A stretch of DNA of 22,119 bases from the NCBI GenBank assembly GCA_033720735.1, contig JAWWBX010000037.1, positions 1 through 22,119 on the forward strand, in the 5' to 3' direction. Origin of the DNA: B8-G4 sp033720735 (GTDB lineage Bacteria > Bacteroidota > Bacteroidia > Chitinophagales > Saprospiraceae). The notes under the pieces are model-generated. The model was not told the DNA's origin. It saw nothing but the letters and a program-made list of their open reading frames with translations, and did not search any database. The translations under genes and the position numbers were made by a program. Positions 7,701 to 16,600 of the stretch are shown here, piece after piece; position 1 is the stretch's first letter; each line of letters starts with the position of its first letter.

Positions 7701-7887
7701 CAACCTGATCAGCTCGGACTGGGGCGTGCGGCAGCTTCCGAACAATACACAGCCAGTCGGGGTGTCGGTCGACGACAACGGTGTCCCGACCTACTCATTC
7801 GATCCGGATCTGAAGCAGACGTTTTCTCCGGACTTCAGTCTGTTGTCAAGGTGGCAGATGCAACTCGGGTTGCGCTACATCTTCTAG
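4717..7887 (+). CDS. TonB-dependent outer-membrane receptor, Oar-like
   Basis: Outer-membrane TonB-dependent transporter of 1056 residues. A signal peptide (1-19, cut before Q20) is followed by a carboxypeptidase regulatory-like beta-sandwich (about 22-112: TATMIGTVTDESGDG to LGEVVVTGE), a plug (about 120-240; motif DQFNNFSLDGSIFNNPFGLD, then AVNAVTKSGTN) and a long beta-barrel ending in aromatic LGLRYIF. The plug style and length match the Oar family (Myxococcus Oar and the many Bacteroidota homologues). No SusD-type lipoprotein follows, so this is not a classic polysaccharide-utilisation pair. Some Oar homologues export or import proteinaceous cargo; the substrate here is unknown. Two overlapping ATGs occur (4713 and 4717); the latter leads the signal peptide. 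The gene stands alone and is closed by a strong terminator. Confidence 0.92.
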   Translation: MKRLLLTCLMVGLAVLAMAQVTTATMIGTVTDESGDGLIAATVVATHEPSGTQYGITTRDDGGYTLPNLRVGGPYTVVVSYVGYQEFREEEIYLSLGQRFTLNVQLQTQATQLGEVVVTGERSAVISKDRTGAATNIGSDQLTQLPTISRSASDFTRLSPASDGNSFGGRNDQFNNFSLDGSIFNNPFGLDAATPGGQTEAQPISLDAIDQINVELAPYDVTQAGFTGAAVNAVTKSGTNTFSGTVFGYYRNDGLTGSKVEGEDVAVADLDQLQAGFSLGGPIIRNKLFFFVNAEVDNRDDLGTTWVPSGANTPGQVSRVTLADMQAVSNALQNRFGYDTGLPFGYTHETESTKGIAKLDWAINQSHTLTATYNFLDASKDKPAHPSAIGRRGPDFTTLQFENSGYQITNKISSGILELRSVFGNKFSNKLQVGYTRFEDSRDPFSEPFPVININKDGIRYIVAGHEPFSIHNRLDQDVFQLTNNFNIYSGDHTITVGTSFERFNFDNSFNLNFYGGTFDAGYESVAAFLDSVNTGALDALVAAAQQTFEDNGGDNGVEGEGWSLAETNVGQWAIYAQDEWQANDNLRLTFGVRVDIPLYFNTDELIQENLDRQCCYAPEITWFDGEGNPQQYDHTVLPDNTPLISPRFGFNWDVNGDQSLQVRGGSGLFSGRLPFVWIGNHVANPNWFFYNYTDTDFKFPQVWRTNLGIDKTFGEGWIGTLDLMYTDDVNASFVQNHGIKPPTGTLSGVDNRPIYTFADRAVFEGLGFPLPVNSYVFTNTDVGYSFNATVQVQRQFDENTHLMLGYNYLKAEDASSIEAEISSDAYDRNPALGHVNTPVGAPSLYGAKHRFIGSFYKTFDWGGSDRTSTTIGAFFFYQQGGTTQNDNTADFRFSYTYSGDINGDGSGLNDLIYIPTDSELDQQQWASSADREAFRDYIEQDEYLSENRGQYAEKYAILAPWFSQWDLKIMQDFTIGTSARPNHVQVSLDILNVGNLISSDWGVRQLPNNTQPVGVSVDDNGVPTYSFDPDLKQTFSPDFSLLSRWQMQLGLRYIF

Positions 7888-7907
7888 TCAGATCGAGCGG
7901 AAGACAG

Positions 7908-7946
7908 AAAACGTGCGGTAAGGGCAACCTGCCGCACGTTTTTTTT
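7908..7946. terminator. Bidirectional intrinsic terminator between convergent genes
   Basis: AAAACGTGCGG (7908-7918) pairs with CCGCACGTTTT (7932-7942); an inner AGG/CCT stem closes a GCAA (GNRA-type) tetraloop. The right side continues as a T-run to 7946 and the left side is preceded by A residues, so it can stop the receptor mRNA rightward and the response-regulator mRNA leftward. The regulator's stop codon lies inside the T-run. Confidence 0.85.
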
Positions 7947-8628
7947 AGATATCAAGTTTGTAGCCGATGCCTTTCAGGGTCTTGATCACATCTCCGCCGA
8001 TCTTGTCGCGCAGCTTGGAGATGTGCACGTCGATGGTGCGGCTGGCGATGCTTTCCGAGTACCCCCAGACCCGGCGGAAGATCTCCTCCCGTGAAAAGAC
8101 CTTGCCCGGCTGCGAGCTGAGGAGCATGAGGATCTCAAACTCCTTCTTGGCCAGGGTGAGGGCCACGCCGTCCTTCGACACTTCGTAGCGTTCAGGGTCG
8201 ATCTTCAGATCGCCCAGGTCGACTGTCGAGACCCCGTCTTCGTCACTTCTCGAGCGACGGCGCATCAGTGCCTTGATCCGTGAGAGCAGCAACCTGGGGC
8301 GGATCGGCTTTTGGATATAGTCGTCAGCCCCGGCGTCCAACCCGGCAATCTGCGAGTACTCCTCGCCCCGGGCGGTCAGAAAAGCGATCAGGGTCTGATC
8401 CAGCTTCTTGTTCTTGCGCAATTCGTAGCAGGTCTGCACACCATCCATCACCGGCATCATGATATCCAGCAAGATCAGATCTGGCTGCTCGGCATCGGCC
8501 AGCCGGATGGCATCCTGCCCATTGAGGGCGGTGTAGGTCTCAAAGCCTGCGTTGTCGAGGTTGTACTGGAGGAATTCCAGAATGTCCGGCTCGTCGTCGA
8601 CGATCAGGATCTTGGCTCCGGATGACAT
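7945..8628 (-). CDS. OmpR/PhoB-family response regulator
   Basis: A 227-residue two-component response regulator. The receiver domain (1-122) has the acidic pair Asp11-Asp12, phospho-acceptor Asp55 (PDLILLDIMMPVMDG), Thr85 and Lys107. The C-terminal winged-helix domain (about 138-227) shows the LTLAKKEFEILMLL and RVWGY...SRTIDVHISKLRDKIG signatures of the OmpR/PhoB class. The frame is open upstream to 8748, but homology begins at MSSGAKILIVDDE, so ATG 8628 is chosen. No histidine kinase gene is adjacent, although in Bacteroidota this PhoB-like subtype is often followed by a PhoR-like kinase; here the downstream neighbour is a convergent receptor. It is divergent from the beta-helix/TonB operon, which makes that operon a natural target (inference). 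Confidence 0.93.
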   Translation of the reverse strand: MSSGAKILIVDDEPDILEFLQYNLDNAGFETYTALNGQDAIRLADAEQPDLILLDIMMPVMDGVQTCYELRKNKKLDQTLIAFLTARGEEYSQIAGLDAGADDYIQKPIRPRLLLSRIKALMRRRSRSDEDGVSTVDLGDLKIDPERYEVSKDGVALTLAKKEFEILMLLSSQPGKVFSREEIFRRVWGYSESIASRTIDVHISKLRDKIGGDVIKTLKGIGYKLDI

Positions 8629-8926
8629 AAAGGGTCGTTTGATCGTGCTTTCGACAAAGGTAAGTCTCACTCGACAGAAACAAATTCCAGTGTTACGCGT
8701 GTGTAAGCCACGGCTGCATCCCTGATGACAGGTATTATCATATTGCACTGATTGTCAGTTATTTACATGACTTGATACCAGGCTGTAAAATTTCGGTAAA
8801 AATCATTTTGGACCCGGATCGAGATTTAACGAAAGCTTGATCTCGATTAACAATGCCCTTGGACACGCCCGATACCTTCGCAGCCAAACCAATCGCTTTT
8901 CTGCATTCACCAAAATTTCAATAGCC
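8629..8926. promoter_or_regulatory. Divergent intergenic regulatory region
   Basis: About 300 AT-richer bases between the response regulator and the beta-helix gene, without coding character. It holds the direct repeat at 8783-8800 and an 8-bp inverted repeat (ATCGAGAT 8818-8825, ATCTCGAT 8840-8847) that would sit in the 5' leader of the rightward operon. An open extension of the beta-helix frame back to 8837 is judged non-coding. Confidence 0.5.
8783..8800 (+). promoter_or_regulatory. Pho-box-like direct repeat, 11-bp period
   Basis: CTGTAAA (8783-8789), a four-base AT spacer ATTT, then CGGTAAA (8794-8800). Two 7-mers with a 4-base AT spacer is the arrangement bound by PhoB/OmpR-type regulators. 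Two bases on lies TCATTTTG (8803-8810), 7 of 8 to the Bacteroidota -7 element TAnnTTTG, with no -33 TTG at normal spacing, as expected for an activator-dependent promoter. Prediction only. Confidence 0.35.
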
Positions 8927-10567
8927 ATGAAGAGAATATTACACAGCGTGACATGTTGCTTCTTATTCACCGTTGCGTTCGGACAGGAGACGATCGTGAT
9001 CAAGGATGAAGATGTCGGAGCTGGAACTACCAACTGGACCAAAGACCATGTTTACCATCTGGACGGATACGTGTTCGTGCCGGAGGGCGGCACGCTGAAT
9101 ATTGAAGCGGGTACCATTGTCAAGGGACTCAATTCGCCATCCACCGGAGACAACGCCTCCGCTCTGATCGTCGCCCGTGGTGCGCAGATCTTCGCCTGCG
9201 GCACGGCCGACGAGCCCATCATCTTTACTGCTGAATTTGACGACCTGAATACCCCCAATGACCTGACCAAGAATGACAAGGGACTCTGGGGGGGACTCAT
9301 CCTACTGGGGTCTGGCATCGTTGGAGTCGACGGTGGCGTACAGAATGTCGAGGGCATTCCCAGCACAGAGGGCCGCGCTGAGTACGGCGGAAATAATAAC
9401 TCCGATAATTCGGGTAAACTCTGCTATATCTCCATCCGCCACGGAGGTGCCAAACTGGAGGCCAACAATGAGATCAATGGCCTGACCCTCGCCGGGGTGG
9501 GCAGTGAAACCGAGATCGACCATGTCGAGGTCTATGCCAACCTCGATGACGGCATCGAATGGTTTGGAGGAGCCGTGAATGTCAGGAATGCCGTGGTCGC
9601 CTTCTGTGGCGATGATAGTTTCGACTGGGATCAGAGCTGGGACGGCAAAGGTCAATTCTGGTTCAGTCTGCAGGATGAGATCGGGAACCGCGCGGGCGAA
9701 TGGGATGGCAGTGAGCGGGCAGACCTCGGCCCCAAGGTGATCCCGGTGATCTCACACTGCACCTTGATCGGTGCAGGGCCTGTGAGTGCGAATGAGGACA
9801 ACAACGATGCGCTGCGCATCCGTGACGATGCCGCCGTGCAATTGCACAATTCGATCCTGACCGGCTTTGCCCGCGATGCCATCCGCATCGACAATGACAA
9901 CCCGGGCGCGGATTCGTGGGACCGCTTCTTGAATGGGGACATCCTATTCAACAACAACGTATTCTTCGACTTTGGCGGCGGCATGTCCTTCGATGAAATT
10001 GCGGACACGGACGGTGGCGACCAGGCGGCCCTGACCAGCCATCTTGTTGAGAACGGCAATGTGATTGCTGATCCAGGACTGGCGGGCATCACCCGAGACC
10101 CCACCGGCGGGCTCGACCCACGGATCAACGGCAACGGTGCCGCGTTCCTCAAAGGGGTGCCTGTCAATGATCCCTACTTCGAAGATGTCGACTATGTGGG
10201 CGCCTTCGACAGCGAAAACAACTGGGCTGAAGGATGGACCGCACTCTGGGACAACGGCTACTTTGGGGATCTTGTGTCCGCCGTTGATGACCCCGTCCTG
10301 TCACCAGTTGATGCGATGATGCATGTATTCCCGAATCCGGCTTCATCCGTAGTCCGGATTGCCTTCGACCTGGAACAACCTGCTCAGTTGCAGGTTGCGC
10401 TCTACGACATGTCCGGCAGGTTGTTGTCCATGACCCCGGAACGTACTTATCCGGCCGGCTCGCACCACGTGGAAAGCCAGATCGGCTCGTTGGAACCGGG
10501 CATTTACCTCGCGACGCTCAGCAATGAGATCGGGATTCTCGCCCGCCGGGTGCTTGTCAAACAATAA
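8927..10567 (+). CDS. Secreted beta-helix protein with T9SS type A sorting domain
   Basis: A 546-residue exported protein. ATG 8927 begins a clear signal peptide (MKRILHSVTCCFLFTVAFGQ); an upstream in-frame ATG at 8837 would bury it and is rejected. After VYHLDGYVFVPEGGTLNIEAGTIVKG comes a run of short beta-rungs (about 40-410), including ALIVARGAQIFACGTADEPI and LWGGLILLG, typical of right-handed parallel beta-helix proteins found next to TonB receptors in Bacteroidota. The last ~80 residues (from about 462, with VFPNPASS and ending ARRVLVKQ) form the type A sorting domain that directs export through the type IX secretion system and surface attachment. The TonB receptor gene starts 11 bases after its stop, so the two are co-transcribed. 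The ligand is unknown; a surface binding partner for the receptor is inferred. Confidence 0.88.
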   Translation: MKRILHSVTCCFLFTVAFGQETIVIKDEDVGAGTTNWTKDHVYHLDGYVFVPEGGTLNIEAGTIVKGLNSPSTGDNASALIVARGAQIFACGTADEPIIFTAEFDDLNTPNDLTKNDKGLWGGLILLGSGIVGVDGGVQNVEGIPSTEGRAEYGGNNNSDNSGKLCYISIRHGGAKLEANNEINGLTLAGVGSETEIDHVEVYANLDDGIEWFGGAVNVRNAVVAFCGDDSFDWDQSWDGKGQFWFSLQDEIGNRAGEWDGSERADLGPKVIPVISHCTLIGAGPVSANEDNNDALRIRDDAAVQLHNSILTGFARDAIRIDNDNPGADSWDRFLNGDILFNNNVFFDFGGGMSFDEIADTDGGDQAALTSHLVENGNVIADPGLAGITRDPTGGLDPRINGNGAAFLKGVPVNDPYFEDVDYVGAFDSENNWAEGWTALWDNGYFGDLVSAVDDPVLSPVDAMMHVFPNPASSVVRIAFDLEQPAQLQVALYDMSGRLLSMTPERTYPAGSHHVESQIGSLEPGIYLATLSNEIGILARRVLVKQ

Positions 10568-10578
10568 TCCGTTCAGCC

Positions 10579-13458
10579 ATGCTTACACGATTCATATTCT
10601 GCATTGGTCTGATACTTCTTTCGTTTCTGCAAGGAGCAGGTCAGGGCACGATCGTCGGCACAATCACCGACCAGTCGTCCGGAGAAGTACTCATTTCGGC
10701 CTATGTGCTTGCCATAGACCGCCAGGAGATCGTCACCTCGGACTTCGATGGAAAATACGCACTCTCATTGCCGGAAGGTGTCTACGCATTGCGTGTGACC
10801 TATATCGGGTTTGCTGACAAGATCATCACCGACATCCAGGTAACGGACGGACGTGTGACCTACCTTGATCTTGCCTTGCAACCCGATTCTGAGGAGTTGG
10901 AAGAAGTCGTTATTTCGGCACGCGCTCTTGAACGCAGTGAAAACGCCGTGCTGTTGTTACGGAAACGCTCAGACAGGATTCAGGACGGGATCTCTTCACA
11001 GGAGATGTCCCGCCTGGCAGCCGGTGATGCGGCGTCGGCGATGACCAAGGTAACCGGCGCAAGCGTTGAGGACGGCAAGTATGTTGTCGTGCGGGGACTT
11101 GGCGATCGCTATTCGATCACGATGCTCAACGACCTCCCCTTGCCCAGCATTGACCCCTATCGCAACAGCGCCCAATTAGATCTCATCCCGACTGATCTGC
11201 TGGACAACATCATCACCTCCAAGACCTTTACCCCGGATCAGCCAGGAACCTTCACCGGTGGAAGTGTCAATATCAAAACCAGAAGCTTTCCTGAACAACA
11301 AACCCTTACTCTCTCGTTGTCCACCGGTGTCAACACCCAAAGCTCTTTTCGCGACGGATTTCTGACGCATCCCGGAGGGCGTCTGGACTGGCTGGGCTAC
11401 GATCGTGGTTTACGTAAACGACCAGTCATTCTCTCCAGTGAGGCGTTTGCGCAATACAGCGATCAAAATGCCGAACTCAAGGCAAGGTTTGGAGATGAAG
11501 AAGCCGCCAGTACGATCCAGTCGGTAGTGGATGCCGTAGATCTGAGATTTGATACTCTGCACAAGCACTCGTTTACTGACTATGGGTTTACCATTGCATA
11601 TGGCAACAGTTATAACACCGGAGGGCATACACGCCTGGGGGTGATCGCAGCGATGAGCCATCAAAACAACTATGATCACAGGGCAAACATGGTCAGTGCC
11701 AGCTATCTGGCCATGCTCGACAATCAGGGAACGCCATTCCTGCGGACAAACGGAGATTACCGGATCACCGAAAGCCAGGAAACGCCGGTTGTTAACGGAC
11801 TGGTTGGACTCGCCTACAAATTTGATGGTCTCAACTCGATCGATTTCAAGGTCATGTACAACCACAGTACGACCAAGTCTACTTCGTTTGTGATCGGCGA
11901 AGACGGGGACAATATTGAGGACCCGTTGTTCAAGCTGGGACGGGCACTGCAGTTCGAGGAACGTGCGATGCTGAACTATCAACTGGCGGGTCGACACGTC
12001 TTCGCGGAGCTGAAGAACATGGAGGTGTCTTACGGCGCAGGTTACGTGCATGCAACCAAAGAGGAACCCAACCTGCGCTATCTGACCTCACAGTGGAATG
12101 CGCAGACGGGTATGCACGGGATCCCGCTCGCCAATGTCAACGATCCGTTCCTTTTCTGGCGTGACCTGCGCGATGAGATCGTCAATTTCAAACTGGATCT
12201 GAGTGTTCCATTCCGGTCGCAAGGAGGCACCGGTAGTTACTTGAAGGTCGGTGGGTTTGTCAGCCGCAAGGATCGTGACTTCAATGAATATCAATATCGC
12301 ACCGTTCGCTCGCAGTTTGCCAATGCGTACAATGGCGACCCCGACACGTTCTTCGGTCCTGACAATACAGGTATTATCAATCAGGAGGGCCAGCCCAATG
12401 GTACCATGAAATATTTCATTGGCAACTACGTGACCGAAGCGACCAGCCCACGCAACAGTTATCTCGGACATGAAGACGTTGCGGCTTTGTATGGCATGCT
12501 TGCCCTGCGCCCGCTCCCAGCCCTCAAAATGGTCACGGGTGTCCGCCTGGAGACGACCGACATGCACGTACAAAGCAAGATCGTAACGCATGGGATCGCG
12601 GATGCTGACAGTACCAACACCGGTGTCATCCGTGCTTCAGACCTCCTGCCTTCTTTCAGCCTGGTTTACGCCATTACGGAAAGCATGAACCTGCGGGCGA
12701 GCTACGCGCATACGATTGCCAGGCCGAATCTCCGCGAAATCGCCCCTTTTGCATCATTCGATCCGATCATCGATCAGTTCTACAACGGCAACCCTCAATT
12801 GAAGAAGACCAGTATCCGCAATGTTGACGTACGTTGGGAATGGTTTATCAATCCTGGTGAGGTCATTGCCGTCAGTGCTTTCCGAAAAACGTTCGAAGAT
12901 CCCATTGTGATCCAGTACCTGGTTTCCACTAACCCGGAATTCATTTTTGTCAATGCCGATCAGGGAGAGATCAGCGGCATAGAATTAGAGTTGCGAAAGG
13001 ATCTGGGCTTTTTGAGTGATCAACTCGCCAATTTCAAGGTTTCAACAAACCTCGCGCTCATCCGGTCGTCAACCGACGTTGTGAGCAGTTTTGCGGTGCG
13101 GCAACGGCAACGGCCGTTCGTCGGCCAGTCAGATGTGCTCGCCAATGTGATACTCAACTACAATCATGCAGACCACGGTCTTGATCTGACCATGATCTGC
13201 AACTTCACCGGTGATCGACTGGCGGAGATTGGCCAACTGACGGAGAGTGCGCCCCCGACTGACATCTACGAACGCTCGGTGCGCAATCTGGATTTGATCG
13301 CCTCCAAACAATTCGGGCGGGTCAGGATCAAGTGCTCCGCAAAGAACCTGCTCAATCCGGACTTGATACGCTACATCCCCTTTGGCAACACTGAAACCGT
13401 CACCGGACGGTTTCGCAAAGGCAGAACGTTCAGTATCTCCGCTCAGATCGGGCTCTGA
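10579..13458 (+). CDS. TonB-dependent receptor, second gene of beta-helix operon
   Basis: A 959-residue outer-membrane transporter. It has a signal peptide (about 1-21), a carboxypeptidase-like regulatory domain (about 23-112: GTIVGTITDQSSGE to LEEVVISAR), a plug (about 125-240) with VEDGKYVVVRGLGDRYSITM and FTGGSVNIKTRSF, and a beta-barrel to the end (FRKGRTFSISAQIGL). The plug sequence belongs to the RGLGDRY-type receptors common in Bacteroidota and differs from the Oar-like receptor at 4717. It follows the beta-helix gene by 11 bases, giving an uptake pair of a surface protein and a TonB channel without SusD. The substrate cannot be read from sequence. If the PhoB-like regulator upstream controls the operon, a phosphorus-containing substrate is possible. 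A strong terminator follows. Confidence 0.92.
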   Translation: MLTRFIFCIGLILLSFLQGAGQGTIVGTITDQSSGEVLISAYVLAIDRQEIVTSDFDGKYALSLPEGVYALRVTYIGFADKIITDIQVTDGRVTYLDLALQPDSEELEEVVISARALERSENAVLLLRKRSDRIQDGISSQEMSRLAAGDAASAMTKVTGASVEDGKYVVVRGLGDRYSITMLNDLPLPSIDPYRNSAQLDLIPTDLLDNIITSKTFTPDQPGTFTGGSVNIKTRSFPEQQTLTLSLSTGVNTQSSFRDGFLTHPGGRLDWLGYDRGLRKRPVILSSEAFAQYSDQNAELKARFGDEEAASTIQSVVDAVDLRFDTLHKHSFTDYGFTIAYGNSYNTGGHTRLGVIAAMSHQNNYDHRANMVSASYLAMLDNQGTPFLRTNGDYRITESQETPVVNGLVGLAYKFDGLNSIDFKVMYNHSTTKSTSFVIGEDGDNIEDPLFKLGRALQFEERAMLNYQLAGRHVFAELKNMEVSYGAGYVHATKEEPNLRYLTSQWNAQTGMHGIPLANVNDPFLFWRDLRDEIVNFKLDLSVPFRSQGGTGSYLKVGGFVSRKDRDFNEYQYRTVRSQFANAYNGDPDTFFGPDNTGIINQEGQPNGTMKYFIGNYVTEATSPRNSYLGHEDVAALYGMLALRPLPALKMVTGVRLETTDMHVQSKIVTHGIADADSTNTGVIRASDLLPSFSLVYAITESMNLRASYAHTIARPNLREIAPFASFDPIIDQFYNGNPQLKKTSIRNVDVRWEWFINPGEVIAVSAFRKTFEDPIVIQYLVSTNPEFIFVNADQGEISGIELELRKDLGFLSDQLANFKVSTNLALIRSSTDVVSSFAVRQRQRPFVGQSDVLANVILNYNHADHGLDLTMICNFTGDRLAEIGQLTESAPPTDIYERSVRNLDLIASKQFGRVRIKCSAKNLLNPDLIRYIPFGNTETVTGRFRKGRTFSISAQIGL

Positions 13459-13492
13459 CATCATCCAGCAAGCACTTATTTTTCATACTTAG

Positions 13493-13525
13493 AGGCCCCG
13501 GGGCAAATGCGCTTCGGGGCCTTTT
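13493..13525 (+). terminator. Intrinsic terminator after TonB receptor
   Basis: AGGCCCCG (13493-13500) pairs with CGGGGCCT (13515-13522), followed by TTTT (13522-13525). It sits 34 bases past the receptor stop and separates it from the next gene. Confidence 0.75.
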
Positions 13526-13665
13526 CTGCATGACGGGCGACGTTTAAAGTGTCTCGTACTCACGAACATCTGTTTTTCGTATCTTCAGCGCGCACCTCTT
13601 TTCCAGCTCCCTTTGACCTGTTCTGAACCGATCCTCCACAATGGGGACCGCTTAACGATTGTGCG

Positions 13666-16600
13666 ATGAGAGTTACTTTGCTATTCCTCATGGCTTGCTG
13701 CCTCGTGACGGCAGCCCACAGCCAGATTGTGATCAATGAGATCATTCCACCGAATACAGTGGAAATCAAGAACATTGGCGCCTCGCCCGTGCCCATCGGT
13801 GCCTACAACCTCTGTGACTTTCCTGACTACGATCAGCTCGATGCGCTGGCCATTCAATGCGGCACGCTCAATCTCGGACCCGGTGAGATCCTCGCGGTGA
13901 CCACCGACGAGATCACTCTCAACGCCGCTGATGGCGAGCTTGGCTTGTATCTCAACGACAATAACTTCGGCAGCCCGGCCAATATCGTGGACTATGTCGA
14001 ATGGGGCTCGACCGGTCACACGCGCTCCTCGGTCGCACAGGCGGCCGGGATCTGGAGTTCGGGCGATTTTGTTCCGGCATGGACCGGGTGCGCCTCACTC
14101 GAATATGACGGCGCCGGCAACAGCTCCACGGACTGGACACCCACTGCCAATCCATCAACCTGTTTGGAGAACACGATGATTGTCTGCGGCGGAGGTGTTT
14201 GTTCTCTCAATTCAGCCGGGCTCGCCAATGTCACTTGCGATGACAACAATACGGGCGCCAATCCGGCCGACGATTTCATCGCCTTCACGCTCAACCCACA
14301 GGGTATGAACCTGGGGGCCACGTACAACGTCACCGTGAGCAGCGGGGCGGTCATTCCCACCAGCGGCGCCTATGGCGGCAATACCAATTTCGGGCTGCAA
14401 CCCGGATCGGCTGGCGGCGGCAATGTCACCGTCACCGTCACCGACGCCGATGATCCCTCGTGCTCGGTGATGGCCACGATCATAGATCCCGGTGCCTGCT
14501 CGAACGCCTGCTCGCTCACGGACGCCGGGCTGGCCAACGTCGCGTGCCACGACAATGGGACACCGTCGAACGCAGCAGACGACATCATCACGTTTACGCT
14601 CAACCCTGCCGGCATCAACCTTGCAGCGGGTTACTCGGTCACGGTCAATGTCGGCACGATCATGCCCACTTCTGGCAACTACGGCGGGGCCACCCCGTTT
14701 TCACTGCAGGCCGGCTCAGCCGGAAGCGGCAATGTGATGGTCACCATTACCGACAATGGCGATCCCGCCTGCCAGGTACAGGTGATGGTGGCAGACCCCG
14801 GTTCCTGTTCGAATACCTGCGAGATCACATCAGTGAACCTCGCCAATATCAATTGCAATGACAACGGTACGACGTCCGATGATACGGATGACGTAATTGA
14901 GTTTACCCTGAATCCGGTGGGTAGCAATCTGGGTGGCAGCTATACCGTCACTGTCAGCGCGGGGAGCGTGACACCCATGTCTGGCGTCTATGGAGGGGTG
15001 ACCAACTTCACCCTGCAAGCCGGATCGGCTGGTGGCGGCGATGTCACCGTCACCGTCACGGATGATGGCGATCCTTCCTGCGCCTTGCAGGAGTTGATCA
15101 CCGACCCGGGCAGCTGCAGCAACGCATGTGCCATTGGCGCTCTCAATTTGAGTAATATCCAGTGCGACGACAACGGCACACCATTTGATCCTGCCGACGA
15201 CTTCATTATGTTTTCCCTGGACCCGACCGGCGCCAACACCAGTGCCATGTACAATGTGGACGTGGCAACCGGAACGATCACTCCTTCGAGCGCAAATTAT
15301 GGGGTGGTGACGACGTTCTCCCTCAATCAGGGCTCTGCCGGTGCTGGTAACGTCATGGTGACCGTTGCGGACAGCGGAGACCCCAATTGCCTGGAGCAAA
15401 CGATAGTCAATGATCCGGGGGTTTGCTCGGCCTGTGACGTGGCAGGGGGTAGTCTGGCAACATCTGACCCAACGACCGTTTGCCTGACCGATGCCTTGCC
15501 GGACATGGTCGGGGCAACGGTCTCCGGCGCCGCTGGTACGATGATGCAATGGATCATCACGGACGACGCCGGGGTGATCCTCGATCTGCCCGCTGCACCA
15601 CCGTTTGATTTTTCAGGTGCCGGAGCGGGCATATGCCTCATTTGGCACCTCAGCTATGAGCCTGGGATCTCCGGTCTCTCACCGGGGAACAATCTTTCCG
15701 GATTGGCTGGCTGCTTTGATCTGTCGGACTCCATCGCCGTCACCAGACTGTCTCCGGAGGGTGGCATGATCATGACCAGTGATCCGACGCAGGTGTGCGC
15801 GGACGACGGCGAACCCGATCTTGTGGATGTCGCCCTGACAGGCAACAGCGGTGGCAACAGCGCCTGGGTGATCACCGATACCAACGGCGTGATCCTCAGC
15901 TTGCCGGCCGCACCGCCATTCGATTTTGAAGGTGCTGGTGAAGGCATTTGCATCATTTACCACCTGAGCTATGAGGATGGCCTTACCGGCCTGGCTATCG
16001 ATGAGAATCTGGGGGACCTTGACGGCTGCTACGACCTCTCCAACTCGATCTCTGTTGTGCGGCAGACCGGTCTGGACTGCAACCCCTGCGAGGTCAACGG
16101 CGGGGTGATTGGGACCAACGATGCGCTGGTCTTGTGCCTGATCGACAACGTGGCGGATACCGTGCATGCAACTGTGAGCGGTGACACGGGAACCTTCAAA
16201 CAGTGGGTGATCACAGATGCCGGTGGTGTGATCCTGAGTCTGCCCGCGGCGCCACCTTTCGATTTTTCAGGTACCGGGAGCGGGGTATGCCTGATCTGGC
16301 ACCTGAGTTATGAAGATGGCCTGAGCGGTCTCCAAACAGGGGCCAACACAGGCAACCTGACCGGATGCTTTGACCTGTCCAACGCCCTCACAGTGATCCG
16401 CTACCAGCCATTCGCCGGGACCATCACCACGAATGATACGACGACGTTCTGTGTTGGCGACGGGCAGCCTGATCTTGTCAATGTCACTGTGAGCGGGCAT
16501 GAGGGCGACAGTGCGGCGTGGGTGATCACCGACACCGCCGGGGTGATCCTCGGCCTGCCTGCAGCACCACCTTTTGACTTCGAAACCGCCGGAACCGGGA

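Noticed and set aside
8629..8748. 40-residue N-terminal extension of the response regulator
   Set aside because: Cys/Arg-rich non-conserved sequence before a canonical receiver start at MSSGAKILIVDDE.
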